64,000 nt of DNA from Pleionea litopenaei (GCF_031198435.1 NZ_CP133548.1:3134001-3198000); one strand, 5' to 3'. Numbered from the stretch's first letter, positions 54,184 to 63,883 are shown. The notes: generated by a model not told the origin, from the letters alone. Translations and numbers: made by a program.

Positions 54184-55299
54184 CTAAAATGGAGCGATAG
54201 GAATCTCGCTGTTGTTCGATTTTTTTGCTTGTTGTTCAAGTTGCTGTTTAAACGTTGAGCTAGCAAACTCACTTTCTTTTAGTCGAAACCGTAGAACCGC
54301 GGTTTGTTTTATCAATAGAAAAATTTGTCCCATAGCGAGAATGCAACTCAATACTAACCAACCGGTAAACATGCTGTAATGGGTGTTCGTTAAATGTCCA
54401 TCAAATAATTTATTCTGCGTAGTAATGGCGTATAAAACTAAAATCAAAACAATGAAAGTTAGCGGACTATTGAGTAAGTTAAAACGAGAAAAATCGCGAT
54501 TGATCGACACACTTTGTAAATTACTGAAAGGCTGTGTTAATGCAACTCCGATCAATAAATACGGGGTGAACCAGAGCCAGTCAATCCAACCTCCGCTTTT
54601 TAACGTGAAGTCTGTTAAATAGTTTGCGGCTTCAATGGTATCGGCTATGAGCCAGTTGGTCATTGCAAGCCCAAGCAGAAAGTAGCCTCGTGAATGGGCA
54701 TGTCGTGTTGAATAGGCAAGAAAGAACCAGCGAGCCATTAGGTAGCTATCCATGAGTAAGTAAAATAGATAGGTCGTCGGCCAACTATGAACGCTGCCTT
54801 GGGTGGTTGTACTGGGAATGATCACTAGAAAAATAAAGGCACCAAGCGTGAAAGACAAGGTAGCTAACCAAATTACAGAGCTATGAGTACTAAGTAGTTG
54901 GTTCGCGTGTCGGTAACTCTTTAATTCAATTGCAGCGATGGTTAGTGCGTAAAATAAGAAATAACTAATTCCCCCAATCAAATTTTGAGTGGCTTTGGAT
55001 AAGTCCATCCATAGGGTTAGAAAAATCAAGGTCAGTAACCACCATGCGATAAAGGCTCCACCAAAAAGTAACCAAAATAAATGTTCAAAACCGTCGCGTT
55101 TGGCATTGTAAAAGCGAACAACGATGAACACTAAGGTAAGACTTAGAAATAAAAAGTCGGCAAAATGATAGGCAAAGTAAGCTCGTTGTTCAGGCGATAA
55201 TATGGGCGTAATGTAGAATAAAAAAATTACCACAAAAACACTGCAGAGCATCAAAAAACAATGCTGAATGGTTGATTTTTGAGCAAGGTATTGAATCAT
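54184..55299 (-). CDS. Membrane sensor, N-terminal part of the split hybrid kinase
   Basis: 371 residues with about ten hydrophobic helices and then a coiled-coil start (LKESEFASSTFKQQLEQQAKK). Only the last ten residues after the A7 run (SNNSEIPIAPF) look out of place. With a one-base backward shift at the run the frame continues as IEQQRDSYRSILETT into the PAS domain of the downstream part. The whole would be about 1007 residues. It senses an unknown membrane or extracellular signal. Confidence 0.82.
   Translation of the reverse strand: MIQYLAQKSTIQHCFLMLCSVFVVIFLFYITPILSPEQRAYFAYHFADFLFLSLTLVFIVVRFYNAKRDGFEHLFWLLFGGAFIAWWLLTLIFLTLWMDLSKATQNLIGGISYFLFYALTIAAIELKSYRHANQLLSTHSSVIWLATLSFTLGAFIFLVIIPSTTTQGSVHSWPTTYLFYLLMDSYLMARWFFLAYSTRHAHSRGYFLLGLAMTNWLIADTIEAANYLTDFTLKSGGWIDWLWFTPYLLIGVALTQPFSNLQSVSINRDFSRFNLLNSPLTFIVLILVLYAITTQNKLFDGHLTNTHYSMFTGWLVLSCILAMGQIFLLIKQTAVLRFRLKESEFASSTFKQQLEQQAKKSNNSEIPIAPF
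54220..54226 (-). other. A7 run at the frame change of the hybrid kinase
   Basis: Plus strand T7; minus strand GC-AAAAAAA-TCG. Upstream frame reads GCA AAA AAA TCG to a stop 11 codons later; a -1 shift gives GCA AAA AAA ATC GAA and stays open for 650 codons. Slippage, a real mutation or a sequencing error are all possible. Confidence 0.8.
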
Positions 55300-55354
55300 A
55301 AAAGGTTGCTTATTGATGAGCGCTTATAAAAGCAGTTTAGTGGCAAAGTTTAAT

Positions 55355-55383
55355 AAAAAAAAGCCGGATTGCTCCGGCTTTTT
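55355..55383. terminator. Terminator between the hybrid kinase and the second subtilase
   Basis: AAAAAAGCCGGA, loop TTGC, TCCGGCTTTTT. It serves the minus-strand subtilase gene ending at 55405 and separates it from the kinase start. Confidence 0.88.
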
Positions 55384-55404
55384 AGCGCTTGATGTTAACT
55401 CAGC

Positions 55405-56574
55405 TTACAAGCTAACGATCGGGTCTGGGTTGCCGTCAGGATCGTTTCCTGCCGTACCATCGGTTCCTGGGTTTCCGTTGCGAAGCATAATAACTGCGCA
55501 CGCAGCTGGGCTTGCCATCGAGGTTCCCGACATGGTGGTGGTTCCACCGCCGTTCTTAAGCGATAAAATGCTAACCCCTGGTGCCGCATAATCGACCGGT
55601 GGATTGCCATAGTTCGACCATGAAGGCATGTTGTCATTACTATCGACCGCTGAAATGGTAAACACTCGATTGCCGTTCGCTCGTGCAGGGGAGTGATTGT
55701 TGGCATGATCACCATCATTGCCTGCTGCCAAGACAAAGTAGGCACCTGAACTTTGTGCTGCCGCTTCAACGGCATCATCTAATGCTGAGTTAGCTCCCCC
55801 ACCCAAGCTCATATTGGCACAATCGCCGGGAGACGCATTGGCCGCAACGTGATCAACCCCGGCAATAACACCAGAGATACTGCCAGAACCTCGACTGTCT
55901 AAAACTTTCACTGGAACAACTGTGGCGCCAGCAGCGACACCAACAACGTCGAGATTGTTATCGATTGCAGCAATGGTTCCCGCAACATGGGTACCGTGGC
56001 CTTGTCCGTCATCCATACTGGCGTTTTTGCCTTTTGTGAACGCCGAGAAACCGCGACTGGTATCGACGTTTAAGTCGGCATGTTCAAGATCAATACCCGT
56101 ATCTAATACCCAAGCTGTGTAGCCTGTTCCGTTCGCTGGCCCGCCAACACGAGTCACGCTCCAGGGAGTGGTTTGCTGCTCACTACCACCGCCGCCACCA
56201 CCTGGGCCTTTGCCGGGAGGTGGAGCTGAGATCTGAACAATCGCATCCGGTGTAAAGCTAGCGACGTCAGTGGCGCCATCAAACGCATTTTGTGCTTGAT
56301 CACACGACATATTGACGGTGAAACCTTTAATGGAGTGTTTATAAATATGCTTGGCAGAGGCTGCACCAAACCCTTTCGACTGTGCGCGAGCAATCATCCC
56401 ACGGGCTTTGCCATCGACGTCAAATTTTGAGATGTCATCGGCGAGTCGAACAATACATTGATTGTGAATGTTCGCAAGATCCGCGTTGCCTTCGTTGGTT
56501 GGCCGGCCTTGTCCTTGAACACTGATTGAAGCGATGGCTAAGGATACGGCTGTGGTTACTAAGGTTTTTTTCAT
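55405..56574 (-). CDS. Secreted subtilisin-like protease (S8), 389 residues
   Basis: Signal peptide about 1-21 (MKKTLVTTAVSLAIASISVQG), propeptide to about 115, a Gly-rich linker (GKGPGGGGGG), then the catalytic domain with DTGID (about 158), HGTHVAGT (about 191), Asn oxyanion segment AAGNDGDH, and GTSMAS (Ser about 348). It ends soon after the Ser with NPGTDGTAGNDPDGNPD, without a C-terminal domain. It is an extracellular protease with copy 2 of the shared element upstream. Confidence 0.95.
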   Translation of the reverse strand: MKKTLVTTAVSLAIASISVQGQGRPTNEGNADLANIHNQCIVRLADDISKFDVDGKARGMIARAQSKGFGAASAKHIYKHSIKGFTVNMSCDQAQNAFDGATDVASFTPDAIVQISAPPPGKGPGGGGGGSEQQTTPWSVTRVGGPANGTGYTAWVLDTGIDLEHADLNVDTSRGFSAFTKGKNASMDDGQGHGTHVAGTIAAIDNNLDVVGVAAGATVVPVKVLDSRGSGSISGVIAGVDHVAANASPGDCANMSLGGGANSALDDAVEAAAQSSGAYFVLAAGNDGDHANNHSPARANGNRVFTISAVDSNDNMPSWSNYGNPPVDYAAPGVSILSLKNGGGTTTMSGTSMASPAACAVIMLRNGNPGTDGTAGNDPDGNPDPIVSL

Positions 56575-56880
56575 TATTCACTACCCCTTGTGTTTGTAGT
56601 CCAATTTGCCTGTATAGGAATACCATTGACTTAGTCACGATGATTAGTCGCGAAACGACATCTTTTGTGCGGCGAGCGACAAACTGTGCAAAGTTACTGG
56701 AGATTGGTGTTTCGACTGTGGTATTGAAAAGATGTAAAAATATATTTTGAAATCCGTCGGGTAACTTAATATATTGAATTATGAGATAGGTAGAAGCGCG
56801 AAATGCGTAAGTTTAAGGTTAATAGTTATAAGAACATCAAATAATAAGACTTATAGCTATTAAAAAACATGGGGTAGGTC
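56575..56880. promoter_or_regulatory. Divergent promoter region of two subtilases, with shared element copy 2
   Basis: 306 bases without a gene. TAGTCG-N4-ACGACA-N14-AGCGACAAA lies at 56645-56683, 71-110 bases before the minus-strand subtilase start, matching 52185-52223 in blocks and spacing. The rest is A/T-rich promoter DNA for the third subtilase (plus strand). No small gene is seen. Confidence 0.6.
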
Positions 56881-58599
56881 ATGAAGCGAATTTCTTTTAG
56901 CATCACGGCAGGTTTAACACTGGTCTTTGCGGTGGTGGTGAAGGTGACTTGGGACCAACAGTCGATCGATACAGCGGTATCGCAGTCTGCTGTGAGCTCG
57001 CAAACAGCTCAAGCGACCTTAGACAGCTATATTGTTCAAGGTGTTGATGCACCAGCGGTTTTGCAACAGTTTAATATAACGATCACTCATCGACTGCCCA
57101 TTATTAATGCGGTGGTTGTTGATATTCCTAAAAATCTTGTCAGTGCCTTAAGACAATCAGGCTTGAAGCTCACTAGAAATCACAGTGTAAAACTTGATGG
57201 CCTCGCGTGGGGACAGCGACTGTCTTATTCCGAAGCGTCGGCAACTCAAATGGCCAATGTGCAACCGCTTCATGACCAGCGCATTCTAGGTGATGGGGTA
57301 ACCATGGTGGTGCTCGATACCGGTGTGAAAAGCATGACTGGAATACGCCACGATGCGTACGGTCGTCATCGGGTCTATGGTACCTACAACGCCATAACGA
57401 ATAAAACCTCAATGAACGATGATGAAAACAACGGGCACGGTACCCATGTTGCTAGCATCGCAATGAATAGTGAGTTCGATTCCTATGGTCGATATTATGG
57501 TGTTGCCCCGAATGCACGGTTAATTTCAATTAAGGCGTTTGATGATCAAGGCGCTGGCTCCTATGCCGATATTATTCGTGGATTGCAATGGGCCATTTAT
57601 TTCAAAGATACCTACAACATTCGCGTTTTAAATCTGTCATTCAGTGCCGCCCCACAGTCTTATTACTGGGACGATCCTTTGAATCAAGCGGTGATGAGAG
57701 CTTGGCAGGCGGGCATTGCTGTTGTGACGTCAGCGGGTAATTCTGGGAGTGGAGCCTTCGGTATTGGTGTACCAGGAAATGTGCCTTATGTAATTACGGT
57801 GGGCGCGGTGACGGATAATTACACCCCCGATGATTTTAGCGACGATCGAATCGCAAAGTTTTCAGCGAACGGTCCGACAGTCGAGCGATTTATCAAACCA
57901 GAAGTGGTTGCTCCAGGTGGTCACCTAATGGGGTTGATGGAAGATAAAATGCATTTGGCCACGGCGCATCCTGAGTTTCACGACGGTGGAAAATATTTCA
58001 TGATGTCGGGTACCTCGCAAGCATCCGCCGTGGTTGCTGGCGTCGTTGCGCTGATGATCAGTCAAGATCCTTCTTTAACTCCTGATGATATTAAATGCCG
58101 CTTGATGAGCGCCGCGAAACCCGCTCGAGACAGTGAAGGCCAGTGGGCGTACTCGCCCTTTCAACAAGGAGCCGGTCAAGTAGATGCCTTTGCTGCATTA
58201 AACAGCACGGCGGCCAATTGTGCTAATCGAGGTTTGGATATTGCGGCCGACCTAAATGGCACCGAACATTTTGCCGGCCAAACCATGATAGACGAGAATA
58301 ATGAGTTCTATATTCGCGGTCATCAACAATACACTTGGAACAGTTTTGGTGAGTTGAATGGTGGTTATCAATGGCAAGATTATGACGGCTGGAACGATGC
58401 GATCGGTTGGAATGATGCGATAGGGTGGGGCGATGCTATTGGCTGGAATGACGCCATCGGTTGGAACGACGCTATCGGTTGGAACGACGCCATCGGTTGG
58501 AACGACGCTATCGGTTGGAACGATGCCATCGGTTGGAATGACGCTATCGGCTGGAATGATGCTAATATTCGTGTGAATACTTGGGTCGAACAAGAGTAA
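56881..58599 (+). CDS. Subtilisin-like protease (S8) with C-terminal WNDAIG repeats
   Basis: 572 residues. A hydrophobic N-terminal helix (about 5-22) is a signal or anchor. The catalytic residues are DTGV (about 146), HGTHVAS (about 186) and GTSQAS (about 378). After about residue 450 a linker leads to nine hexapeptide repeats WNDAIG (one WGDAIG) at 504-557 and a partial WNDAN. Such Trp-Asp repeats occur at the ends of some S8 proteases, including WGD repeats in other bacteria; their role is probably surface or matrix binding. It is five bases before the propeller sensor gene, so the two are co-expressed. Confidence 0.93.
   Translation: MKRISFSITAGLTLVFAVVVKVTWDQQSIDTAVSQSAVSSQTAQATLDSYIVQGVDAPAVLQQFNITITHRLPIINAVVVDIPKNLVSALRQSGLKLTRNHSVKLDGLAWGQRLSYSEASATQMANVQPLHDQRILGDGVTMVVLDTGVKSMTGIRHDAYGRHRVYGTYNAITNKTSMNDDENNGHGTHVASIAMNSEFDSYGRYYGVAPNARLISIKAFDDQGAGSYADIIRGLQWAIYFKDTYNIRVLNLSFSAAPQSYYWDDPLNQAVMRAWQAGIAVVTSAGNSGSGAFGIGVPGNVPYVITVGAVTDNYTPDDFSDDRIAKFSANGPTVERFIKPEVVAPGGHLMGLMEDKMHLATAHPEFHDGGKYFMMSGTSQASAVVAGVVALMISQDPSLTPDDIKCRLMSAAKPARDSEGQWAYSPFQQGAGQVDAFAALNSTAANCANRGLDIAADLNGTEHFAGQTMIDENNEFYIRGHQQYTWNSFGELNGGYQWQDYDGWNDAIGWNDAIGWGDAIGWNDAIGWNDAIGWNDAIGWNDAIGWNDAIGWNDAIGWNDANIRVNTWVEQE
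58390..58566 (+). repeat. 18-bp tandem repeats encoding WNDAIG
   Basis: Nine full 18-bp units from 58390 to 58551 plus a partial unit. Third positions vary (GAT/GAC, GCC/GCT, ATC/ATT), so the protein repeat is kept while the DNA drifts. Confidence 0.92.
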
Positions 58600-58603
58600 C
58601 CCT

Positions 58604-61600
58604 ATGCGAAACACGAAGGCTGCAAGGCACCAAGCCTTGCGCTTGAAGCAGTACGTCTTGCTTGCTAGACGATCAATCTTGCGCTGGAGCTCATGGTGGC
58701 TTTCGGTTTTTCTTCTACCTCCATTATTCTCTGCCGAATTAGAAAATACTCGCTTTCAACATATCTCGACTCACCAAGGATTGTCGCAAAAAACCGTCCA
58801 GTCGATTTACCAAGATCGAACCGGCTTTATGTGGTTTGGCACGCAAGAAGGTTTGAATCGTTTTGACGGTCACACCATGCGGGTTTATCGACACAACAGC
58901 AGCGATCCAGATTCCCTTTCTCACGATGCTATTCGAGACGTCTACGAAGACCAACAAGGTCGTCTGTTTGTTGCAACGAGTGGCGGATTAAACGTTTTTA
59001 ATGCCGCAGATGAAAAATTTATTACCTTAAACATCCAAGTCGGCGGAGAACCGGTACTTCGATTCAATACGTTGTATCGAGATCGATCGGGAATGCTCTG
59101 GGTAGGAACCGACGGCCACGGATTGTTGCAACTTGTACAAACGCCATCAGGTTACTCTGCTCAAAGTATTTCTGATCATGTTCAGCTAAAAACCGCCGAT
59201 GTACGAGTGGTTTTTGAAGATTCTCGTGGACGGCTTTGGATTGGAACCGATGGACAAGGTGTGTTTCGAATGCACCAACAGTCATTGGTTCATTTCTCGG
59301 CTGAGTCACCTGAAAGTCAACTTTCTCACAATCGTATTCGAGACATCATTGAAGATTCCAAAGGACGCATTTGGGTCGGAACTCGTGGTGGCGGCCTTAA
59401 TCGCTATGATGAGCTCAATAAATCATTTATTGCGTTTCGCCACGATGAGACGAGTAACTCCTTAACTCACGATCGTGTGTATCAAATAATTGAAGATGAT
59501 TTTTCCCGGCTGTGGATTGCAACCGATGGTGGGATCAGTGTTCTTGATTTAAACAGCGAGCGTTTCGTTTCGATTAAACACAAGAGTTCTCAAAAGTCTG
59601 CATTGACTCATAATCGCGTGTTATCTGCTTACAAGGATCAGGGCGGGCTATTATGGTTCGGTACATTATCTGGACTAAATCGATGGAACCCAAAATACGC
59701 GACCTTTGTGCACTATCGAAATATTTCTGAAGATCAATATAGTTTAAACAATAATACGGTGTACTCGTTAGCCCAGTTAGATCATGAGCGACTCGCCATT
59801 GGAACTTTTGGTGGCGGAGTGAACATCTTAAATTTGACCGACGATTTGATTCGACCACTGAAAACCGAACAATCAAAGGCGACGCGCATCATGTCGATGT
59901 TGGTCGATTCGCAACAACAACTGTGGGTTGGCAGTATCGCTTCTGGCGTCGAGGTCTATGATAGCCTAGGAAATTTTACCATCGGATACCAGAATAACCC
60001 GGAGCAACCGACCAGTCTTTCTGCAGACGGTGTCACCGATATAATGGAAGATTCAAATGGCAATATTTGGATAGCGACTTATCGTGCTGGTCTTAATCGT
60101 TTAATGAATAATTCTGCGTTTAAACGTTTCAATATGTCGGAAAATACCAGTGGCTTGTTAAGTGAAAGTATCTTTGCAATGACTGAGGACGACGATGGAT
60201 ACATTTGGCTGGCCACCGATGGCGGAGGACTGTCGAGGTTAGACAAGACAAGTGGTGAGATTATTTCAATTGTTCATGATGCAGAGCTCGATAATTCGCT
60301 CAGCGGTAATATTGCCTCGTCGATTTATTTTGATAGTCGCGGACGTTTATGGATCGGAACCCATGGCAACGGACTCAATCTTTGGCTACCGGAGAATCGC
60401 CGAAAACTTAAAAATGTTTTTACTCATTTCTCGATCAATAGTGGATTAAACAGCAGCACCATCAATGGCATTATTGAAGACAAGAATGGTGATATCTGGG
60501 TGAGCACGGTTAAAGGGGTTAGCCGACTTGATTTTTCTTCAATGCAATTTGTGAATTTTAATCTAGCGGATGAAATCCATTTTAATGAATTAAATCAAGG
60601 TGCTCTTTTAGCCTCAGAGTCGGGTAGTCTGTTCTTTGGCGGATTGAATGGCGTCAGTGCATTTGATCCAGACAAGCTAAGCAAAAATACTCATGTACCC
60701 AAAGTGGTATTAACGGGTATATACGATGAACATCAAAGCCTAACGTTCGATACGCCCGTAGAACAACTAAAACAATTACAATTAACTCATCAAGATTACT
60801 TAATTGCCTTCGAGTTTGCCGCATTGGACTATTCAAACCCAGAAAAAAATACCTATCAATACAAGCTCGAAGGGTTCGATGAAAACTGGATCAGTGCGGG
60901 CCAGCGTAGTAGGGCAACCTTTACCAACCTTCCAACGGGTGAATATACGTTTAAAGTTAAAGGCAGTAATGATGATGGTTTGTGGAGTGATGACTCAATT
61001 CATTTAAAAGTTATTGTATTGCCTGCGCCTTGGGTCAGCTGGTGGGCCTTTAGTCTATATGCCTTAATTTTTTGTATGTTCTTGATTTGGTTTATTCGAG
61101 TTCAAGCAAAACGTTTAGCGTCAAATGATGTTTTTCAAGATCAAGTCGACCTTGCAGTCAATGATAAAACCGAAATCATTCGAAATCATAGTCAGATACT
61201 GGAAGAGCGCTTTCAAAAGTTGGCTGATATTTCAATGATTGATATCGATGACGGTCGACCTAATCATAAATATTTTATTGAACAGCTCGACTTAATTTTA
61301 AAGTTAACGCAAGATAATTCAGCCTTTAGAGTTCAACGTCAACAGCTAACGCTTTTTATGCTCACATCAGCATCTGATAATCTTTCTGAATTGGAGTTTC
61401 AATTCCATCAGAATCTTAGCTTTGTCGACCCGATAATCAAGTTATCAAAATGGAGTAATAATCAGTTAGTTTGTTGTTTCTTCATCGAAGATGTCAAAGA
61501 CGTATTACCACGTTTAAAAGAACTGTCTAAGCAAACTTCTTTTCCGGTTTCGAGCGCGATGCTGAGACCCTATACCACGCTGGCCAATGCGATCGAACAG

Positions 61601-61777
61601 TCCGATCTTTTAATGCTATTGCTTGAATACTTGGCCAGCTTTGGTCATGAACATCAGCAAAGCTATGTGGCGGTTACTGATGTTCTTCAACTTATTGATA
61701 GTAATACTTTAAGAGAGATTGTTAAGCGTACGGATTTAGCACAGCAACAAATATTTAAAGTTTATTTATCCGAATAA
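58604..61777 (+). CDS. Two-component-regulator-type beta-propeller sensor with degenerate GGDEF-like end
   Basis: 1057 residues. Signal about 25-44. Two seven-bladed Reg_prop propellers span about 45-740 (repeated IYQDRTGFMWFGTQEGLNR, VYEDQQGRLFVATSGGLN, IWVGTRGGGLNRYDE). A Y_Y_Y domain (about 745-805) and a transmembrane helix (about 810-835) follow. The cytoplasmic end should be a histidine kinase or GGDEF; here it has a coiled coil, then SMIDIDDGRPNHKYFIEQL, which resembles a GGDEF start, but no GGDEF motif (WSNNQLVCCFF in its place). It is probably a sensor without catalysis. It is coupled to the third subtilase. Confidence 0.85.
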   Translation: MRNTKAARHQALRLKQYVLLARRSILRWSSWWLSVFLLPPLFSAELENTRFQHISTHQGLSQKTVQSIYQDRTGFMWFGTQEGLNRFDGHTMRVYRHNSSDPDSLSHDAIRDVYEDQQGRLFVATSGGLNVFNAADEKFITLNIQVGGEPVLRFNTLYRDRSGMLWVGTDGHGLLQLVQTPSGYSAQSISDHVQLKTADVRVVFEDSRGRLWIGTDGQGVFRMHQQSLVHFSAESPESQLSHNRIRDIIEDSKGRIWVGTRGGGLNRYDELNKSFIAFRHDETSNSLTHDRVYQIIEDDFSRLWIATDGGISVLDLNSERFVSIKHKSSQKSALTHNRVLSAYKDQGGLLWFGTLSGLNRWNPKYATFVHYRNISEDQYSLNNNTVYSLAQLDHERLAIGTFGGGVNILNLTDDLIRPLKTEQSKATRIMSMLVDSQQQLWVGSIASGVEVYDSLGNFTIGYQNNPEQPTSLSADGVTDIMEDSNGNIWIATYRAGLNRLMNNSAFKRFNMSENTSGLLSESIFAMTEDDDGYIWLATDGGGLSRLDKTSGEIISIVHDAELDNSLSGNIASSIYFDSRGRLWIGTHGNGLNLWLPENRRKLKNVFTHFSINSGLNSSTINGIIEDKNGDIWVSTVKGVSRLDFSSMQFVNFNLADEIHFNELNQGALLASESGSLFFGGLNGVSAFDPDKLSKNTHVPKVVLTGIYDEHQSLTFDTPVEQLKQLQLTHQDYLIAFEFAALDYSNPEKNTYQYKLEGFDENWISAGQRSRATFTNLPTGEYTFKVKGSNDDGLWSDDSIHLKVIVLPAPWVSWWAFSLYALIFCMFLIWFIRVQAKRLASNDVFQDQVDLAVNDKTEIIRNHSQILEERFQKLADISMIDIDDGRPNHKYFIEQLDLILKLTQDNSAFRVQRQQLTLFMLTSASDNLSELEFQFHQNLSFVDPIIKLSKWSNNQLVCCFFIEDVKDVLPRLKELSKQTSFPVSSAMLRPYTTLANAIEQSDLLMLLLEYLASFGHEHQQSYVAVTDVLQLIDSNTLREIVKRTDLAQQQIFKVYLSE

Positions 61778-62538
61778 ATATCATTTAAATAAAGCGCTAT
61801 TCTCACTCCTGCTTGTTGCAAACGTTGCTTAAGCGCAGGGAGATGTTGATACTGATAGTCCCAACTTAGTTTTGGATCGTCAGGGTAAATAGTGTCTCGA
61901 ATTTTTGCACTTTCTGTCACCCACACTTGAGGATCAATTTGCGACCATTGAGTAATCTTTTTGTTATCAATGGTGCGGGTTAACCAAGCGGTCCACTCCG
62001 TATAGCTCAGTTGCTGACGATCAATCAATTCGCTATCCCATACGCGGTGAAGATTACTGTCTTGCCAAAAAAACTTCACTTTAAAATCATTTCCGCCTTT
62101 ATCGGTACCATTACCAGCATGTAGGGGTTGATGCAGGTCGCCGATGATATGCACGATAAACTTTAACGCAATGGCTTTCTCTTCGGTCGTTGAAGTATTT
62201 GATTGTAACGTTTGGGTGAATTTTTTTAGCGCAATAATTGCATCACCTTTTTGAGGTGGCGTGGTTTGAGCGTAGACCTTACCCCTTGGAACCGTGACAT
62301 AGTGGTAAGGGTTAGCGGTCTTCTGCCAAAACTCACTGGGATTGGATTTCATTTCATCTGCAAATGTCGATGCTTGCGCGAGACTTTCAGTCCCGATAAT
62401 TGATTGAATCGCCTTTTTCGCCGAATCATTTAAATATTCTTCAGCGATAGCTCCGGTCACTCTATGTCCGGTTTGTCCAAAACTAAACGCGTTAACGCTT
62501 ATAAAGCCTGCGATTAAAAATACTAAGCCTCTACTCAT
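61762..62538 (-). CDS. S1/P1-type nuclease
   Basis: 258 residues from the ATG at 62538 (an ATG two codons earlier is possible). Signal peptide about 1-20, mature start FGQTGHRVTG. Zinc ligands of S1/P1 nucleases are present: His in GQTGHR, His in NPYHYV, HIIGDLHQPLHAG and WDSELI. It cleaves single-stranded nucleic acids outside the cytoplasm, providing phosphate or nucleosides. It overlaps the PhoD-like gene and shares its operon. Confidence 0.94.
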   Translation of the reverse strand: MSRGLVFLIAGFISVNAFSFGQTGHRVTGAIAEEYLNDSAKKAIQSIIGTESLAQASTFADEMKSNPSEFWQKTANPYHYVTVPRGKVYAQTTPPQKGDAIIALKKFTQTLQSNTSTTEEKAIALKFIVHIIGDLHQPLHAGNGTDKGGNDFKVKFFWQDSNLHRVWDSELIDRQQLSYTEWTAWLTRTIDNKKITQWSQIDPQVWVTESAKIRDTIYPDDPKLSWDYQYQHLPALKQRLQQAGVRIALYLNDIYSDK

Positions 62539-63625
62539 CTTCAATGCTCACTGTTACTTGATTTTTTGATTGGTTATTGATGTTACGAATTGATCCACTA
62601 ATGTCAATGGTGTTTGCCGTCTTGGTGATTTCTAACCACCCGAAATGAGGTTCAATCACTGCTGGTTGAAGACGATGTTTATTGGGGGCTGCCGGATACA
62701 GCTTGGCATCTAATCCACTGGCCGTCAGCTCAATGATATTTCTTCCATTAAAAGTCATTGATGAAATTTCGCCGCGATGTACATCGCCGCTGATGATGAT
62801 TGGGTAAGCTGTGTTTGAAGCGCTTAGCCAATTGAGTAACTGTTCGCGTTGCTCAGGAAAATTTAACCAAGACTCCCATCCCGTAAAGTCGGCAACTACT
62901 TGAATACTCGATGCGATGATTCGAACGTCAGCATTGACCTCGAGTTGCTTGTTTAGCCAACGCCATTGTTCTTTTCCGAGCAGCTGCTTTTTTGAATCCT
63001 TTGTTGATTGGTAAGGTCCTAACAACTTTTTCTTACGTTGTTCAAGCGAAAGGTCACTCGGGGTTAAATCATCGCGATACCAACGCGTGTCGAGCATAAT
63101 GATCTGAATGGTTAGGTTGCCTTGCTGCATGATTCGAGCGTGATAAATGCCTTGAGGCTTATGACGGAGCTGCTCAAGTTCGTCATAGCTAAAAAAGTCG
63201 ATAAAGGCTTCTTTTGCATGAGCTTTGCCAACAAATTCTTTTCCCCCATCGTTTAAACCATAATCGTGATCATCCCAAGTGGCCAAGAGTGACGTGGAAT
63301 CTTTGAAGGATTTAAAGTTGGGATTGGCATACCACGTTTGATAGGCCTTTTGCATGTCCGCAGGATCGGCTGAGTCAATGTATGCATTGTCACCAAGAAG
63401 AATAAATAGGTTGGGATTATTCGCAGCAATGGTTTGCCAAATTGATTGTTCGGCCGTTTGAACCGCACATGAGCCAAAACCGATTCGCACTTTATCGGTG
63501 CGAATTTTTTTAGACAGACTCGCTTCTGGTGCAACCGCTAACGTCGCGAAATTGCTCGAATTGAGATTCTTTGCGGTAATTAGTGAATGGCTTATCAAAA
63601 GCAGTAAAAAAATTGTTATACGCAT
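62531..63625 (-). CDS. PhoD-like alkaline phosphatase/phosphodiesterase
   Basis: 364 residues. Signal about 1-18 (MRITIFLLLLISHSLITA). The metallophosphatase motifs are RIGFGSC, FILLGDNAYIDS, ATWDDHDYGLNDGG and ISGDVHRGE. PhoD enzymes cleave phosphodiesters and monoesters outside the cell with metals. The stop overlaps the nuclease start, so the two probably work in sequence: nuclease makes nucleotides, PhoD releases phosphate. No Pho box is evident in 63626-63883, but the stretch is very A/T-rich. Confidence 0.92.
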   Translation of the reverse strand: MRITIFLLLLISHSLITAKNLNSSNFATLAVAPEASLSKKIRTDKVRIGFGSCAVQTAEQSIWQTIAANNPNLFILLGDNAYIDSADPADMQKAYQTWYANPNFKSFKDSTSLLATWDDHDYGLNDGGKEFVGKAHAKEAFIDFFSYDELEQLRHKPQGIYHARIMQQGNLTIQIIMLDTRWYRDDLTPSDLSLEQRKKKLLGPYQSTKDSKKQLLGKEQWRWLNKQLEVNADVRIIASSIQVVADFTGWESWLNFPEQREQLLNWLSASNTAYPIIISGDVHRGEISSMTFNGRNIIELTASGLDAKLYPAAPNKHRLQPAVIEPHFGWLEITKTANTIDISGSIRNINNQSKNQVTVSIEDE

Positions 63626-63883
63626 AAGGCTTTCTTTATTGTTCGCAACCGGATGTAGCTTATGACATTAGTGCGTCGCTTTTATGACAATAATTTTGAG
63701 AGTGTAATTATTACCAATGGATATTTTTTGGTTGAAAAAATTTAAATTGTCTCGATAGATTATTTTTTCAACACTTAAGGCATCTCATATATTAATTTTC
63801 ATATTAGTGTAACACTTCCGTAGCATTTCACCTTTAACATCCGCGCGTTGTTTTAAATTCTAATGCTTAGTTAAGGACGTACC

